From Burkholderia pyrrocinia (lineage in GTDB: Bacteria; Pseudomonadota; Gammaproteobacteria; Burkholderiales; Burkholderiaceae): a DNA stretch of 64,000 bases. The DNA lies in contig NZ_CP094459.1 in assembly GCF_022809715.1 (NCBI RefSeq), positions 3,162,001 to 3,226,000 on the forward strand, given 5' to 3'. Positions 36,178-43,724 of this stretch are shown here, piece by piece; the first letter of the stretch is position 1; the number at the start of each line of letters is the position of its first letter. Position numbers and translations under genes: made by a program. The notes beneath the pieces are model-generated. The model saw only the letters and a list, made by a program, of their open reading frames with translations. It did not search any database and was not told the origin of the DNA.

Positions 36178-36680
36178 TGGCCACGACGATCGCGTTGATG
36201 CCGCCGCTCGACCACGCGTGGATCGCCGCGCACATTCCGCACGGCGGCACGATGTGCGTGCTCGATACGGTCGATGCGTGGGACGCCGAACGCATCCGCT
36301 GCACCGCGACGAGTCACTGCGATCCGCACAACCCGCTGCGCTCGCACGGCCGGCTCGCGTCGGTCTGCGGCATCGAATACGCGGCGCAGGCGATGGCCGT
36401 GCACGGCGCGCTGCTCGGTATGCAAGAAGAACGTCCGCGCGCCGGCTATCTGGCGAGCGTGCGCAATGTCGACGCGTTCGTCGATCGGCTCGACACGTTC
36501 GACCTGCCGCTCACCGTCGACGCGGAACGCATGAGCGGCGACGGCCGCTCGGTGCTGTACGGCTTCGCGCTGCGCTGCGGCGATCGCGTGCTGCTGACCG
36601 GCCGCGCCGCGGTGATGCTCGACGCATCGGCGGCCGGCACGTTTGCCCCGCCGCCCGCCGGCAATTCGAATCCTCGATGA
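36177..36680 (+). CDS. Hotdog-fold 3-hydroxyacyl-ACP dehydratase (ApeP-like)
   Basis: The 167-residue hotdog protein has IPHGGTMCVLDTV near residue 25, with the active-site histidine, and a central hotdog helix around GIEYAAQAMAVHGAL. It is the second dehydratase of the locus besides the domain fused to the AMP-ligase. In aryl-polyene clusters such partners dehydrate beta-hydroxyacyl intermediates. It overlaps its upstream neighbour by one base, and its stop lies in an ATGA that could couple to the small gene behind it. Confidence 0.88.
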   Translation: MATTIALMPPLDHAWIAAHIPHGGTMCVLDTVDAWDAERIRCTATSHCDPHNPLRSHGRLASVCGIEYAAQAMAVHGALLGMQEERPRAGYLASVRNVDAFVDRLDTFDLPLTVDAERMSGDGRSVLYGFALRCGDRVLLTGRAAVMLDASAAGTFAPPPAGNSNPR

Positions 36681-36706
36681 AGAGACTTACACAAGGAAAC
36701 CAGGTC

Positions 36707-37006
36707 GTGAAAGTTCGTCAGTTCATTGGCACCGCACTCGTTCTGGCGCTGCTCAGCCCGATCGCGCATGCGGACATGTCGGAAGTGAAGCAGGACATCA
36801 AGCGCGATTCGAAGGAAGCCGCGCACAAGACGGGCGAAGCTGCACGCAGCTTCGGCCACGCAACCGCGAGCGCCGCGAAGGCGGTCGGGCACGGAGTCGC
36901 ACACGCGTCGCGCGAAGGCTGGGATGCCACCAAGCGCACGACGAAGCGGATCTTCCACAAGAACGACTCGGGCGAGTCGGGTGGGAAGAGCGAAAAGAGC
37001 AATTGA
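36707..37006 (+). CDS. Small exported Ala/Lys-rich protein at the end of the aryl-polyene locus
   Basis: The 99-residue protein has a clear signal peptide (MKVRQFIGTALVLALLSPIAHA). The mature part is basic and probably helical, with repeated patterns of the type KEAAHKTGEAARSFGHATASAAKAVGHG, ending in a Ser/Gly/Lys tail. No domain is recognised. The GTG at 36707 has AGGA 9 bases upstream; an ATG at 36677 overlaps the dehydratase stop and would add ten residues. Its periplasmic location and place in the operon suggest a role linked to the product or its export. Confidence 0.7.
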   Translation: MKVRQFIGTALVLALLSPIAHADMSEVKQDIKRDSKEAAHKTGEAARSFGHATASAAKAVGHGVAHASREGWDATKRTTKRIFHKNDSGESGGKSEKSN

Positions 37007-37076
37007 GCACGCGCATCGCGCGCATCATCGACTGCATGCGCGCGATGCGTGACCGTTCGTCAGTCGCGACGCCGCG

Positions 37077-37283
37077 TTACCGCGCGCCGCGCATGCGGCG
37101 TGCCGGCCTCGCCGGCCTGCGAGCGAAGCACTTGCCGTACGCGACGAACCAGCAATCGCGATGATCGAAGTTCCGCAGCAGCCGCGCGCGGCGCCGCTCG
37201 AGCCAGTAGAGCGAGATCGCCATCGTCAGCGCGACGGCCAGTGCCGAGCCGCCGATCGCGAGTCCCATCCAGGTTTCACCCAT
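37077..37283 (-). CDS. Small single-span membrane protein, function unknown
   Basis: A 68-residue frame starts at an ATG with GGAGAAGG immediately upstream. It encodes one transmembrane segment (about residues 6-27, AIGGSALAVALTMAISLYW) and a strongly basic C-terminal tail. The match of a strong ribosome binding site to a clean membrane segment argues that it is real. It lies downstream of phaB on the same strand, 109 bases away, and is convergent with the polyene locus. Confidence 0.5.
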   Translation of the reverse strand: MGETWMGLAIGGSALAVALTMAISLYWLERRRARLLRNFDHRDCWFVAYGKCFARRPARPARRMRGAR

Positions 37284-37352
37284 GCCTTCTCCGGAATGCG
37301 AGGCCGAAGCGGCGCGCCTGCCGCCGCTCCGGCACTGGATATAGCGGAACGC

Positions 37353-37384
37353 GGCCCGAAACGCGTGCGAACGCGGTCCGGGCC
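37353..37384 (-). terminator. Imperfect hairpin after phaB
   Basis: GGCCCG/CGGGCC outer arms and CGCGT/ACGCG inner arms form a stem starting 9 bases after the phaB stop. No U-run follows on the minus strand, so termination would be partial or Rho-assisted. Confidence 0.35.
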
Positions 37385-37392
37385 GTCGCGCG

Positions 37393-38136
37393 TCACTGCA
37401 TGTGCTGGCCGCCGTTGATCGCGATGTTGGAGCCCGTCACGAAACCGGCCTCCTCCGAGCACAGGTAAGCGACCAGCGCCGCGACTTCCTCGGGCTTGCC
37501 GAGCCGGCCCGCCGGAATCTGCGGGAGGATCTTCGTGTCGAGGATGTCCTGCGGGATCGACGTGACCATCTTCGTCGCGAGGTAGCCCGGCGACACCGTG
37601 TTCACCGTCACGCCCTTGCGCGCGACCTCGAGCGCGAGCGATTTGGTGAAACCGTGCATGCCGGCCTTCGCGGCCGCGTAGTTGGTCTGGCCGACCGAAC
37701 CCTTCGAGCCGTTCACGGACGAGATGTTGACGATGCGACCCCAGCCGCGCTCGACCATGCTTTCGCAGACGGGCTTCGTCATGTTGAACACGGAATCGAG
37801 GTTCGTTCGGATCACGGCATCCCAGTTCACCTTGTCGAGCTTGCGCAGCGTCATGTCGCGCGTGATGCCCGCGTTGTTCACGAGAATGTCGACCGGGCCG
37901 ACGTCCCGCACGATCGTCTCGATGCATTGCCGGCACGAATCGTAATCGGCCACGTCCACCGGGTACGCAAGGAACTCGCGGCCGGCCGCGTGCATCTCGG
38001 TCAGCCAGCGGTCGGCGCCGGTGTTGTTCGGCGAATACGTGACGACTACCCGGTGGCCAGCGTCGTTCAACCTGATGCTGACCGCTTCGCCGAGACCGCC
38101 CATTCCACCTGTCACAATTGCAATTCGCTTAGTCAT
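37393..38136 (-). CDS. phaB: Acetoacetyl-CoA reductase
   Basis: PhaB reduces acetoacetyl-CoA to (R)-3-hydroxybutyryl-CoA with NADPH for polyhydroxybutyrate synthesis. The 247-residue SDR protein has TGGMGGLGEA (residue 9 on), NNAG, the catalytic Ser in NISSVNGSKG and Tyr-Lys in NYAAAKAG. GSKGSVGQTNYAAAKAG is characteristic for PhaB over general FabG. It follows phaA after 217 bases that contain a large palindrome. The exact start MTKRIAIVTGG matches the family. Confidence 0.93.
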   Translation of the reverse strand: MTKRIAIVTGGMGGLGEAVSIRLNDAGHRVVVTYSPNNTGADRWLTEMHAAGREFLAYPVDVADYDSCRQCIETIVRDVGPVDILVNNAGITRDMTLRKLDKVNWDAVIRTNLDSVFNMTKPVCESMVERGWGRIVNISSVNGSKGSVGQTNYAAAKAGMHGFTKSLALEVARKGVTVNTVSPGYLATKMVTSIPQDILDTKILPQIPAGRLGKPEEVAALVAYLCSEEAGFVTGSNIAINGGQHMQ

Positions 38137-38300
38137 CCTATAAATTACCGACAAAAAAGTAATCGATGAATGCGGGGCGACGGCATCGCACATGCTGCCG
38201 CCCCACCGCTTCGATGCGCAGCCGCCCGCGTCGCGGGCACGGCACGCACCGGAACATCGCGCTTGTTGTTGGCTGCTTGTCGTGCGCGACAACCGCTTCG

Positions 38301-38334
38301 CCCGCAGGCGGCGCCGGCCGGCGCCGCCTGCGGG
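38301..38334. repeat. 34-bp perfect palindrome between phaA and phaB
   Basis: Two perfect 17-bp arms, CCCGCAGGCGGCGCCGG and its complement, meet without a spacer. In RNA the arms would form a very stable hairpin with a small loop. No U-run follows on the minus strand. It probably acts as a mRNA stabiliser or partial terminator between phaA and phaB. Confidence 0.8.
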
Positions 38335-38353
38335 TCGTGTTTTCAGCCCCGGC

Positions 38354-39535
38354 TCAGACGCGCTCGACCGCGAGCGCGACGCCCATCCCGCCGCCGATGC
38401 ACAGCGACGCCAGCCCGCGCTTCGCATCGCGCTTGGCCATCTCGTGCAGCAGCGTCACCAGGATCCGGCAGCCCGACGCGCCGATCGGGTGGCCGATCGC
38501 GATCGCCCCGCCGTTCACGTTCACCTTCGACGTGTCCCAGCCCATCTGCTTGTGCACCGCCAGCGCCTGCGCCGCGAACGCCTCGTTGATCTCCATCAGG
38601 TCCAGGTCGCCCGGCGTCCAGCCCGCGCGCTCCAGGCACCGGCGCGACGCCGGCACCGGGCCCATCCCCATCACGCTCGGATCCACGCCCGCGTTCGCAT
38701 ACGCCTTGATCCGCGCCAGCGGCGTCAGGCCCAGCGCCGCCGCCTTCTGCGCCGACATCACCAGCACCGCCGCCGCGCCGTCGTTCAGGCCCGACGCGTT
38801 CGCCGCCGTCACCGAACCGTCCTTCGAGAACGCCGGCTTCAGCCCCGCCAGCGATTCCGCCGTCACGCCGTGACGCACGAACTCGTCGGTCGCGAACTGC
38901 AGCGGCTCCCCCCTGCGTTGCGGAATCGACACCGGCACGATCTCGTCGTCGAAGCGCCCGGCCTTCTGCGCGGCTTCAGCCTTGTTCTGCGACAGCGCCG
39001 CGAACGCGTCCTGCTCTTCGCGCGTAATGCCGTATTCCTTCGCGACGTTCTCCGCCGTGATGCCCATGTGGTACTGGTTGTACACGTCCCACAGCCCATC
39101 GACGATCATCGTGTCGACCAGCTTCGCGTCGCCCATCCGGAACCCGTCGCGCGAGCCCGGCAGCACGTGCGGCGATGCGCTCATGTTCTCCTGACCGCCC
39201 GCGATCACGATCTCCGCGTCGCCCGCGACGATCGCGTTCGCCGCCAGCATCACGGCCTTCAGGCCCGAGCCGCACACCTTGTTGATCGTCATCCCGGGCA
39301 CCGCCGCCGGCAGCCCGGCCTTGATCAGCGACTGCCGCGCCGGGTTCTGCCCCGAGCCGGCCGTCAACACCTGGCCCATGATCACTTCGCTGACCTGCTC
39401 GGGCTTGACGCCCGCACGCTCCAGCACCGCGCGGATCACCGTCGCGCCCAGCTCAGGCGCCGCAATCTTCGCAAGCGAGCCGCCGAATTTGCCGACCGCG
39501 GTCCGCGCGGCCGATACGATCACTACGTCCGTCAT
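38354..39535 (-). CDS. phaA: Acetyl-CoA C-acetyltransferase (beta-ketothiolase)
   Basis: PhaA condenses two acetyl-CoA to acetoacetyl-CoA, the first step to polyhydroxybutyrate. The 393-residue thiolase has the acylated Cys in [10 protein letters not shown] (about residue 88), NEAFAAQAL, the His in [14 protein letters not shown] and the second Cys in SLCIGGGMG (about 378). Length and motifs match biosynthetic thiolases. It reads leftward after the phasin gene (287-base gap) and before phaB. A phaC synthase gene is not in the window. Confidence 0.95.
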   Translation of the reverse strand: MTDVVIVSAARTAVGKFGGSLAKIAAPELGATVIRAVLERAGVKPEQVSEVIMGQVLTAGSGQNPARQSLIKAGLPAAVPGMTINKVCGSGLKAVMLAANAIVAGDAEIVIAGGQENMSASPHVLPGSRDGFRMGDAKLVDTMIVDGLWDVYNQYHMGITAENVAKEYGITREEQDAFAALSQNKAEAAQKAGRFDDEIVPVSIPQRRGEPLQFATDEFVRHGVTAESLAGLKPAFSKDGSVTAANASGLNDGAAAVLVMSAQKAAALGLTPLARIKAYANAGVDPSVMGMGPVPASRRCLERAGWTPGDLDLMEINEAFAAQALAVHKQMGWDTSKVNVNGGAIAIGHPIGASGCRILVTLLHEMAKRDAKRGLASLCIGGGMGVALAVERV

Positions 39536-39822
39536 GTTCAGTTCCTGCTTCGAAATCAAGTTCGTCGTTCTGACGCCGGCACGAGCCGGCTGCAATTGGC
39601 GATGGCGCACGTCGGGCCATTCGGCGCGACAAAGGTCGCACGCCGACACGCCACGAGCAGCGCGGAACGCGCCGGCGGCACACCGGCACGGCCCGCACAT
39701 GCACCGGCACCTTGCGGCAAACCGGAGGGCCGCCGTGCACCGCGCGGTGCACGGCGCCATCCGGCGCCGATCAATCGTGTCGCGCCTGCGCGCGACACGC
39801 GCTCACGTCCGCGATTGCATCG

Positions 39823-40407
39823 TTACGCGGCCGATTCGCGCGCAGCCGCTGCGTCCTTGCGTGCGGCGGCAGCCGTCTGCTTGCCGCCACGCGTGGCCGT
39901 TTCGCTGACCGCATCGAAGCTGCTCTGTGCGGCTTCGATCGCCTGCCCCGTCGCTGCGCGCACGGAGTCGGCCGCTGCCGTCGCCGCGGACAGCGCCGAA
40001 TTCAGTGCGGCCACCACCGGTGCCGAGCCGGCCGGCGCATGCTTCGACAGTTCGCCGATCACGTCCTTCAGGCGCTTGTCGTTCTGTTCGTATTGCGCCT
40101 GCGCGACCTTCGCCCATTCGGATTGCGTCGACACCGCGATGTCGAACAGATGGCGGCCGTACGACACGACCTTGCCGGCCGCTTCCTGCGGTACGGCCGC
40201 CTGCTGCGCGAAACCCGCGGCCGGATTGCTGCTGTTGAAGGCGTTCTTCAGCTTGTCTTCGTATTCCTCGAGCGCCGTCCGGGCCGCTTGCAGGTTCAGT
40301 TCGACGACAGCCTCGAAACCCTTGATCGCCGGACGGGCGATCGCGAACCACGCAGCGATACCGGATTGATAATCGGCAGCGAATTTTTCGGGGGCAAATA
40401 CGGACAT
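39823..40407 (-). CDS. phaP: Phasin, polyhydroxybutyrate granule-associated protein
   Basis: The 194-residue protein is an alpha-helical phasin of the PHB granule surface (phasin_2 type). It has the N-terminal FAPEKFAADYQSGIAAWFAIARPAIKGFEAVVELN signature region, long amphipathic helices and an Ala/Lys-rich C-terminal tail resembling DNA- or granule-binding tails. Phasins coat granules and control their size. GGAG lies about 10 bases upstream of the ATG. It lies upstream of phaA-phaB on the same strand, behind an AT-rich gap. Confidence 0.93.
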   Translation of the reverse strand: MSVFAPEKFAADYQSGIAAWFAIARPAIKGFEAVVELNLQAARTALEEYEDKLKNAFNSSNPAAGFAQQAAVPQEAAGKVVSYGRHLFDIAVSTQSEWAKVAQAQYEQNDKRLKDVIGELSKHAPAGSAPVVAALNSALSAATAAADSVRAATGQAIEAAQSSFDAVSETATRGGKQTAAAARKDAAAARESAA

Positions 40408-40919
40408 CGGGCACGCTCCTGTTGGCAATGCGAGAGACGACGTAAAGAAAAATAGAAGCCAGATCAAAAGCCGGCTTACTTATTGACAACCCGCCACTCA
40501 TTTGAGTACGGGAAGTTGGAGGATGTCATTCTAGATCGATTAATTGTCAATAAAATGGCATTAATGCTAGGTGTAAACCCTTATTTCATTTCGAGCGGCC
40601 GCCCAAGCCTGCGATGCGCCGACATCGCAGAGAAAAAAATACCGCGGCACTCTGTCCCGCATTTTCTTTTTACCTTTTTACAGCATAGCGCATCGTGACC
40701 TTGCTCAACATTTACCAATTCACTATTCCGTTTATTAGAAAACCGGCGATCATTGAAAATGGAGCAGGCACTTATGTAATCGATTTTTCCGGATTTATTA
40801 TGAAATCGTTTCCGGGATTATTAATGACAAAATCAACGATCGGATGAATTGCGGGTCGCAATGGAAAAAACTGGCGCGGCCGTATGAAACGGCCGCGGCC
40901 GGCGCCGGCGTGCGGAAAA
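40408..40919. other. AT-rich intergenic region between phaP and parA-like gene
   Basis: These 512 bases are much richer in A+T than the rest of the window, particularly 40483-40860. They contain an inverted repeat TTATTGACAA (40480-40489) / TTGTCAATAA (40544-40553), a palindrome CTGCGATG/CATCGCAG (40609-40630), and two similar direct repeats at 40786-40803 and 40809-40827. A 71-codon frame at 40483-40698 lacks a ribosome binding site and is not called. The region presumably holds the phaP promoter and binding sites. Confidence 0.6.
40786..40827. repeat. Degenerate direct repeats, 23-bp period
   Basis: TTTCCGGATTTATTATGA (40786-40803) and TTTCCGGGATTATTAATGA (40809-40827) are near-identical. 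A weaker relative, TTCCGTTTATTAGAA, is at 40726-40740. They lie about 100 bases after the parA-like gene's stop. Confidence 0.5.
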
Positions 40920-41684
40920 TCAGCCGGCCAGTTCTCGATGCAGTGCGCGGAATTCCTGCGCGAGCTTGTGCCCGGGTTCGAGATGGATCACCGGCTTGGA
41001 CTGCTGATGCGATTCGCGGATCTTCACCGACGCCGACAGCCTCGACGCGAGCACCGGCAGTCCTTCGTCGACGAGTTCGTCGACCAGCCGTTGCGGCAGG
41101 CTCGCGCGCGGCTGGAACTGGTTGATGACGATTCCTTCCACCTCGAGCGCCGCATTGTGGTCCTGCTGGATTTCCTTCACGTTCTCGAGCAGCGTGTACA
41201 GCGCGCGGCGCGAGAAGTCGTCGCAATCGAACGGGATCAGGCAGCGCTCGACCGCGATCAGCGCCGAGCGCGTATAGAAATTCAACGCGGGCGGCGTGTC
41301 GATGTACACGGCGTCGTAGGTGTCGAGCTCGTTCAGCGCATCGCGCAGCTTGTAGATCTTGTAGCGCGATTCGAGCTTGCCGTGCAGCGTGTCGAGGTCC
41401 GGATGCGCGGGCATCACGTCGAGCCCTTCGAACGGGGTCGGATGAATGAACGACGCGACGTCGACCGGACGGAAGTTGAAGGTCAGCGCGGTTTCGAAGA
41501 AGCCGGCGACACCCGGTTGCGCATCGGCCGCGGCGTCGCCGAGCAGGTAGCGCGTGGAGTTCGCCTGCGCATCGAGGTCGATGACGAGCGTGCGCAGCCC
41601 TTCGCTCGCGCTGATCGCCGCCAGGTTGCAGACGATCGTCGATTTGCCCACGCCGCCCTTCTGGTTGAATACGACCCGCCGCAT
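40920..41684 (-). CDS. Orphan ParA-family ATPase
   Basis: The 254-residue protein has the deviant Walker A KGGVGKST at residues 9-16, the switch region LDAQANS (about 37-43) and VYIDTPPALN (about 127). These define the ParA/MinD P-loop ATPases that form gradients on the nucleoid or membrane to position cargo. No ParB gene or parS-like site is adjacent. GAGGAG lies 5 bases before the ATG. The same strand downstream carries phaP, phaA and phaB, which opens the possibility that the cargo is the PHB granule; this is inference only. Confidence 0.9.
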   Translation of the reverse strand: MRRVVFNQKGGVGKSTIVCNLAAISASEGLRTLVIDLDAQANSTRYLLGDAAADAQPGVAGFFETALTFNFRPVDVASFIHPTPFEGLDVMPAHPDLDTLHGKLESRYKIYKLRDALNELDTYDAVYIDTPPALNFYTRSALIAVERCLIPFDCDDFSRRALYTLLENVKEIQQDHNAALEVEGIVINQFQPRASLPQRLVDELVDEGLPVLASRLSASVKIRESHQQSKPVIHLEPGHKLAQEFRALHRELAG

Positions 41685-41785
41685 GGTGTCTCCTCGATCG
41701 AAACGTCGAAAGGATCAGCTTAGCCGGTCAATAATGGCGGCAGCGTGACGCAGATCGAATTGCGCGCGATTGTGGGCGGCACGCA

Positions 41786-42409
41786 TCAGATGCGCGGCAG
41801 CGCCCCCGACACATATCGGTTGCCGGGCACGCTCCACCGCCACGGGAAATCCTTGCCGACGCGAATGCCGATGCGCGGCCCGCCCGCCAGATCCGTGGGC
41901 GGCGCGATGCCGTCGTCCACGACCGCAAACCCTTCGCGCGCGCCAACCAGATCGACGCCATCCTGGGCGCCATCGATCCCCATCGCCTGGGTCAGCCGCG
42001 CCGGCCCACGGCACAGATCGCGATCGCGGGTCAGCGGCGGCCGTGCCGCGCGCATCCGTTCGAGCCCCTGCAGCGGTTCCAGCGCACGGATCAGCACGCC
42101 CGTTCCCGTACCGTCCGGGCCGCACACGCAATTGCAGCACCAGTGCATGCCGTATGTGAAATAAACATACAGGTGCCCGGGCGGCCCGAACATCGTCGCA
42201 TTGCGCGGCGTCTTGCCGCGATAGGTGTGCGCCGCCGGGTCGATCGCGCCGGCATAGGCCTCCACTTCGACGATGCGGCCGGCCCGGCCGTCGGCTGCCG
42301 CGAGAATCTTGTTGAGCAGTTGCGGTGCGACGTCGGTGGCCGCGCGATCGAAGAACGCACGCGGCAACACGGTGCCCGGCCACGGGGATGCTGTCTTACC
42401 GCGTCGCAT
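41786..42409 (-). CDS. DNA-3-methyladenine glycosylase (AAG/MPG family)
   Basis: The 207-residue protein is of the eukaryote-like alkyladenine DNA glycosylase family, which flips out and removes alkylated purines in base excision repair. RIVEVEAYAG holds the catalytic glutamate (about residue 49), followed by AAHTYRGKTPRNATMFG, YVYFTYGMHWCCN and GVLIRALEP. Its start overlaps the 3' end of mug by 14 bases, so two base-excision glycosylases are encoded together. Confidence 0.92.
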   Translation of the reverse strand: MRRGKTASPWPGTVLPRAFFDRAATDVAPQLLNKILAAADGRAGRIVEVEAYAGAIDPAAHTYRGKTPRNATMFGPPGHLYVYFTYGMHWCCNCVCGPDGTGTGVLIRALEPLQGLERMRAARPPLTRDRDLCRGPARLTQAMGIDGAQDGVDLVGAREGFAVVDDGIAPPTDLAGGPRIGIRVGKDFPWRWSVPGNRYVSGALPRI

Positions 42410-42947
42410 CCGGCTGCCCCTCCGGTTGACGACCGGACGCGGTCCTCGCCTGCCGATAAAGCTGACGATATGCGTCGACCAGATCGTCGAGGCCGAACGC
42501 GAGATTTCTCCCGCTGGGATTGGGCAGCACCCAGACGTTCGCGCGCTGCATGCGCGCCGGCTGCAATCCCCATGCGATTTCGCGTTGCCCCGAAAGCGCC
42601 GAGTACGCCGCCCTGCCGAGAAACGCGACAAAGCGCGGCCCATAACGCGCGACCTTCTGCTCGAACTCCGCGGCCACGGCGATGAATTCAGCGCGCGAAA
42701 GCTGATCGGCACTCGCGGTCGGCCGCTTCACCACCGCCGTCACGCCGCAGCCATACCTGAGTATTGCGCGATCGTCCTGCGGAGGAATTTCCGTTGGCGT
42801 AAAACCCGCGAGATGAATCACGCGCCAGAAGCGGTTGCTTCTCCCCGCGAAGTGATGCCCGGTCGCGGCGGCGGTCATGCCGGGGTTGATCCCGCAGAAC
42901 AGCACGTCGAGATGCGCAGCAATGAGGTCGGGGAGTGCGTCAGCCAC
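42396..42947 (-). CDS. mug: G/U mismatch-specific uracil-DNA glycosylase
   Basis: The protein of the Mug/TDG family removes uracil, thymine or ethenocytosine from mismatches. FCGINPGMTAAATGHHFAGRSNRFW near the N-terminus has the catalytic Asn of the GINPG motif, and LPNPSGRN holds the second motif. I chose the GTG at 42947 (183 residues), where family alignments start. A longer frame to 43031 would begin inside the ssb terminator hairpin and has no ribosome binding site. It is followed by the alkyladenine glycosylase gene with a 14-base overlap. Confidence 0.88.
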   Translation of the reverse strand: MADALPDLIAAHLDVLFCGINPGMTAAATGHHFAGRSNRFWRVIHLAGFTPTEIPPQDDRAILRYGCGVTAVVKRPTASADQLSRAEFIAVAAEFEQKVARYGPRFVAFLGRAAYSALSGQREIAWGLQPARMQRANVWVLPNPSGRNLAFGLDDLVDAYRQLYRQARTASGRQPEGQPDATR

Positions 42948-42983
42948 GGTTCGTCTGGAGTGCGACGTACAAGAACGTAAACG

Positions 42984-43038
42984 AAGAAAGGCCCGAATAC
43001 CCGGGCCAAGCGGCTGGCTTGACTCGGACATTCGGGCC
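42984..43038 (-). terminator. Terminator after ssb
   Basis: Arms at 43030-43038 and 42990-42998 (GGCCCGAAT and ATTCGGGCC on the minus strand) pair perfectly. They enclose a 31-base region that can itself fold, and TTTCTT follows on the minus strand. Confidence 0.65.
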
Positions 43039-43067
43039 CATCGTGATGCGGGATGCCGACTTGCCGA

Positions 43068-43622
43068 TTAGAACGGAATATCGTCGTCCATCTCGTCGAA
43101 GCCGCCACCGGCCGGTGCGCTCGGACGGCTCTGCGCGCCGCCGCCAGCACCGCCGCGCGCCGCGCCGCCGGCGCGACCACCGCCGCCACCGGCGCGTTCC
43201 GTCTGCTCGCCGCGGCCGCCGCCGCCACCACCGTAGCCGCCGCCGTAACCGCCTTCGTCACCGCCGCCACCGCCGCCGCCCGCACCGCCGCGGCCGCCGA
43301 GCATCTGCATCTGGTCGGCGACGATTTCGGTCGAGTAACGATCCTGACCGTCCTGGCCTTGCCACTTGCGCGTGCGGATGCGGCCCTCGATATAGACCGA
43401 CGAACCCTTCTTCAGGTATTCGCTGACGATTTCCGCCAGACGGCCGAAGAACGCGACGCGATGCCACTCGGTCATTTCCTTGAAATCGCCGCTTGCCTTG
43501 TCCTTGTAGCGGTCGGTCGTCGCGAGACGGATGTTCGCAACCGCATCGCCGCTCGGCAGGTAACGGACTTCAGGATCGGCGCCGAGATTGCCGACGAGGA
43601 TGACCTTGTTGACGGATGCCAT
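43068..43622 (-). CDS. ssb: Single-stranded DNA-binding protein
   Basis: SSB coats single-stranded DNA during replication and repair. The 184-residue protein has an OB fold in the first 110 residues ([36 protein letters not shown]), a 55-residue Gly-rich linker, and the acidic tip DEMDDDIPF that binds partner proteins. It reads left and is separated by 102 bases from the upstream MFS gene. The uvrA neighbourhood is the classical ssb-uvrA arrangement with an MFS gene inserted. Confidence 0.97.
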   Translation of the reverse strand: MASVNKVILVGNLGADPEVRYLPSGDAVANIRLATTDRYKDKASGDFKEMTEWHRVAFFGRLAEIVSEYLKKGSSVYIEGRIRTRKWQGQDGQDRYSTEIVADQMQMLGGRGGAGGGGGGGDEGGYGGGYGGGGGGRGEQTERAGGGGGRAGGAARGGAGGGAQSRPSAPAGGGFDEMDDDIPF

Positions 43623-43724
43623 GTGTTTCTCCAGTAAATTCGATGCCGGGCCGCCCGCGCATACGTCGGAGCGGCCCGCCGGGCAAGCCCGCGAACGCCG
43701 CCGGTGCCTGCCCGAAAATTAGGT

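Noticed and set aside
40483-40698. 71-codon open frame in the AT-rich gap
   Set aside because: The start overlaps a repeat arm, no ribosome binding site is present and the protein shows no recognisable feature.
42948-43031. Longer Mug start at 43031
   Set aside because: It begins inside the ssb terminator hairpin, has no ribosome binding site and adds residues absent from the family.
43100-43320. Low-complexity GGC/GCC repeats inside ssb
   Set aside because: They encode the normal flexible glycine-rich linker of SSB and need no separate explanation.
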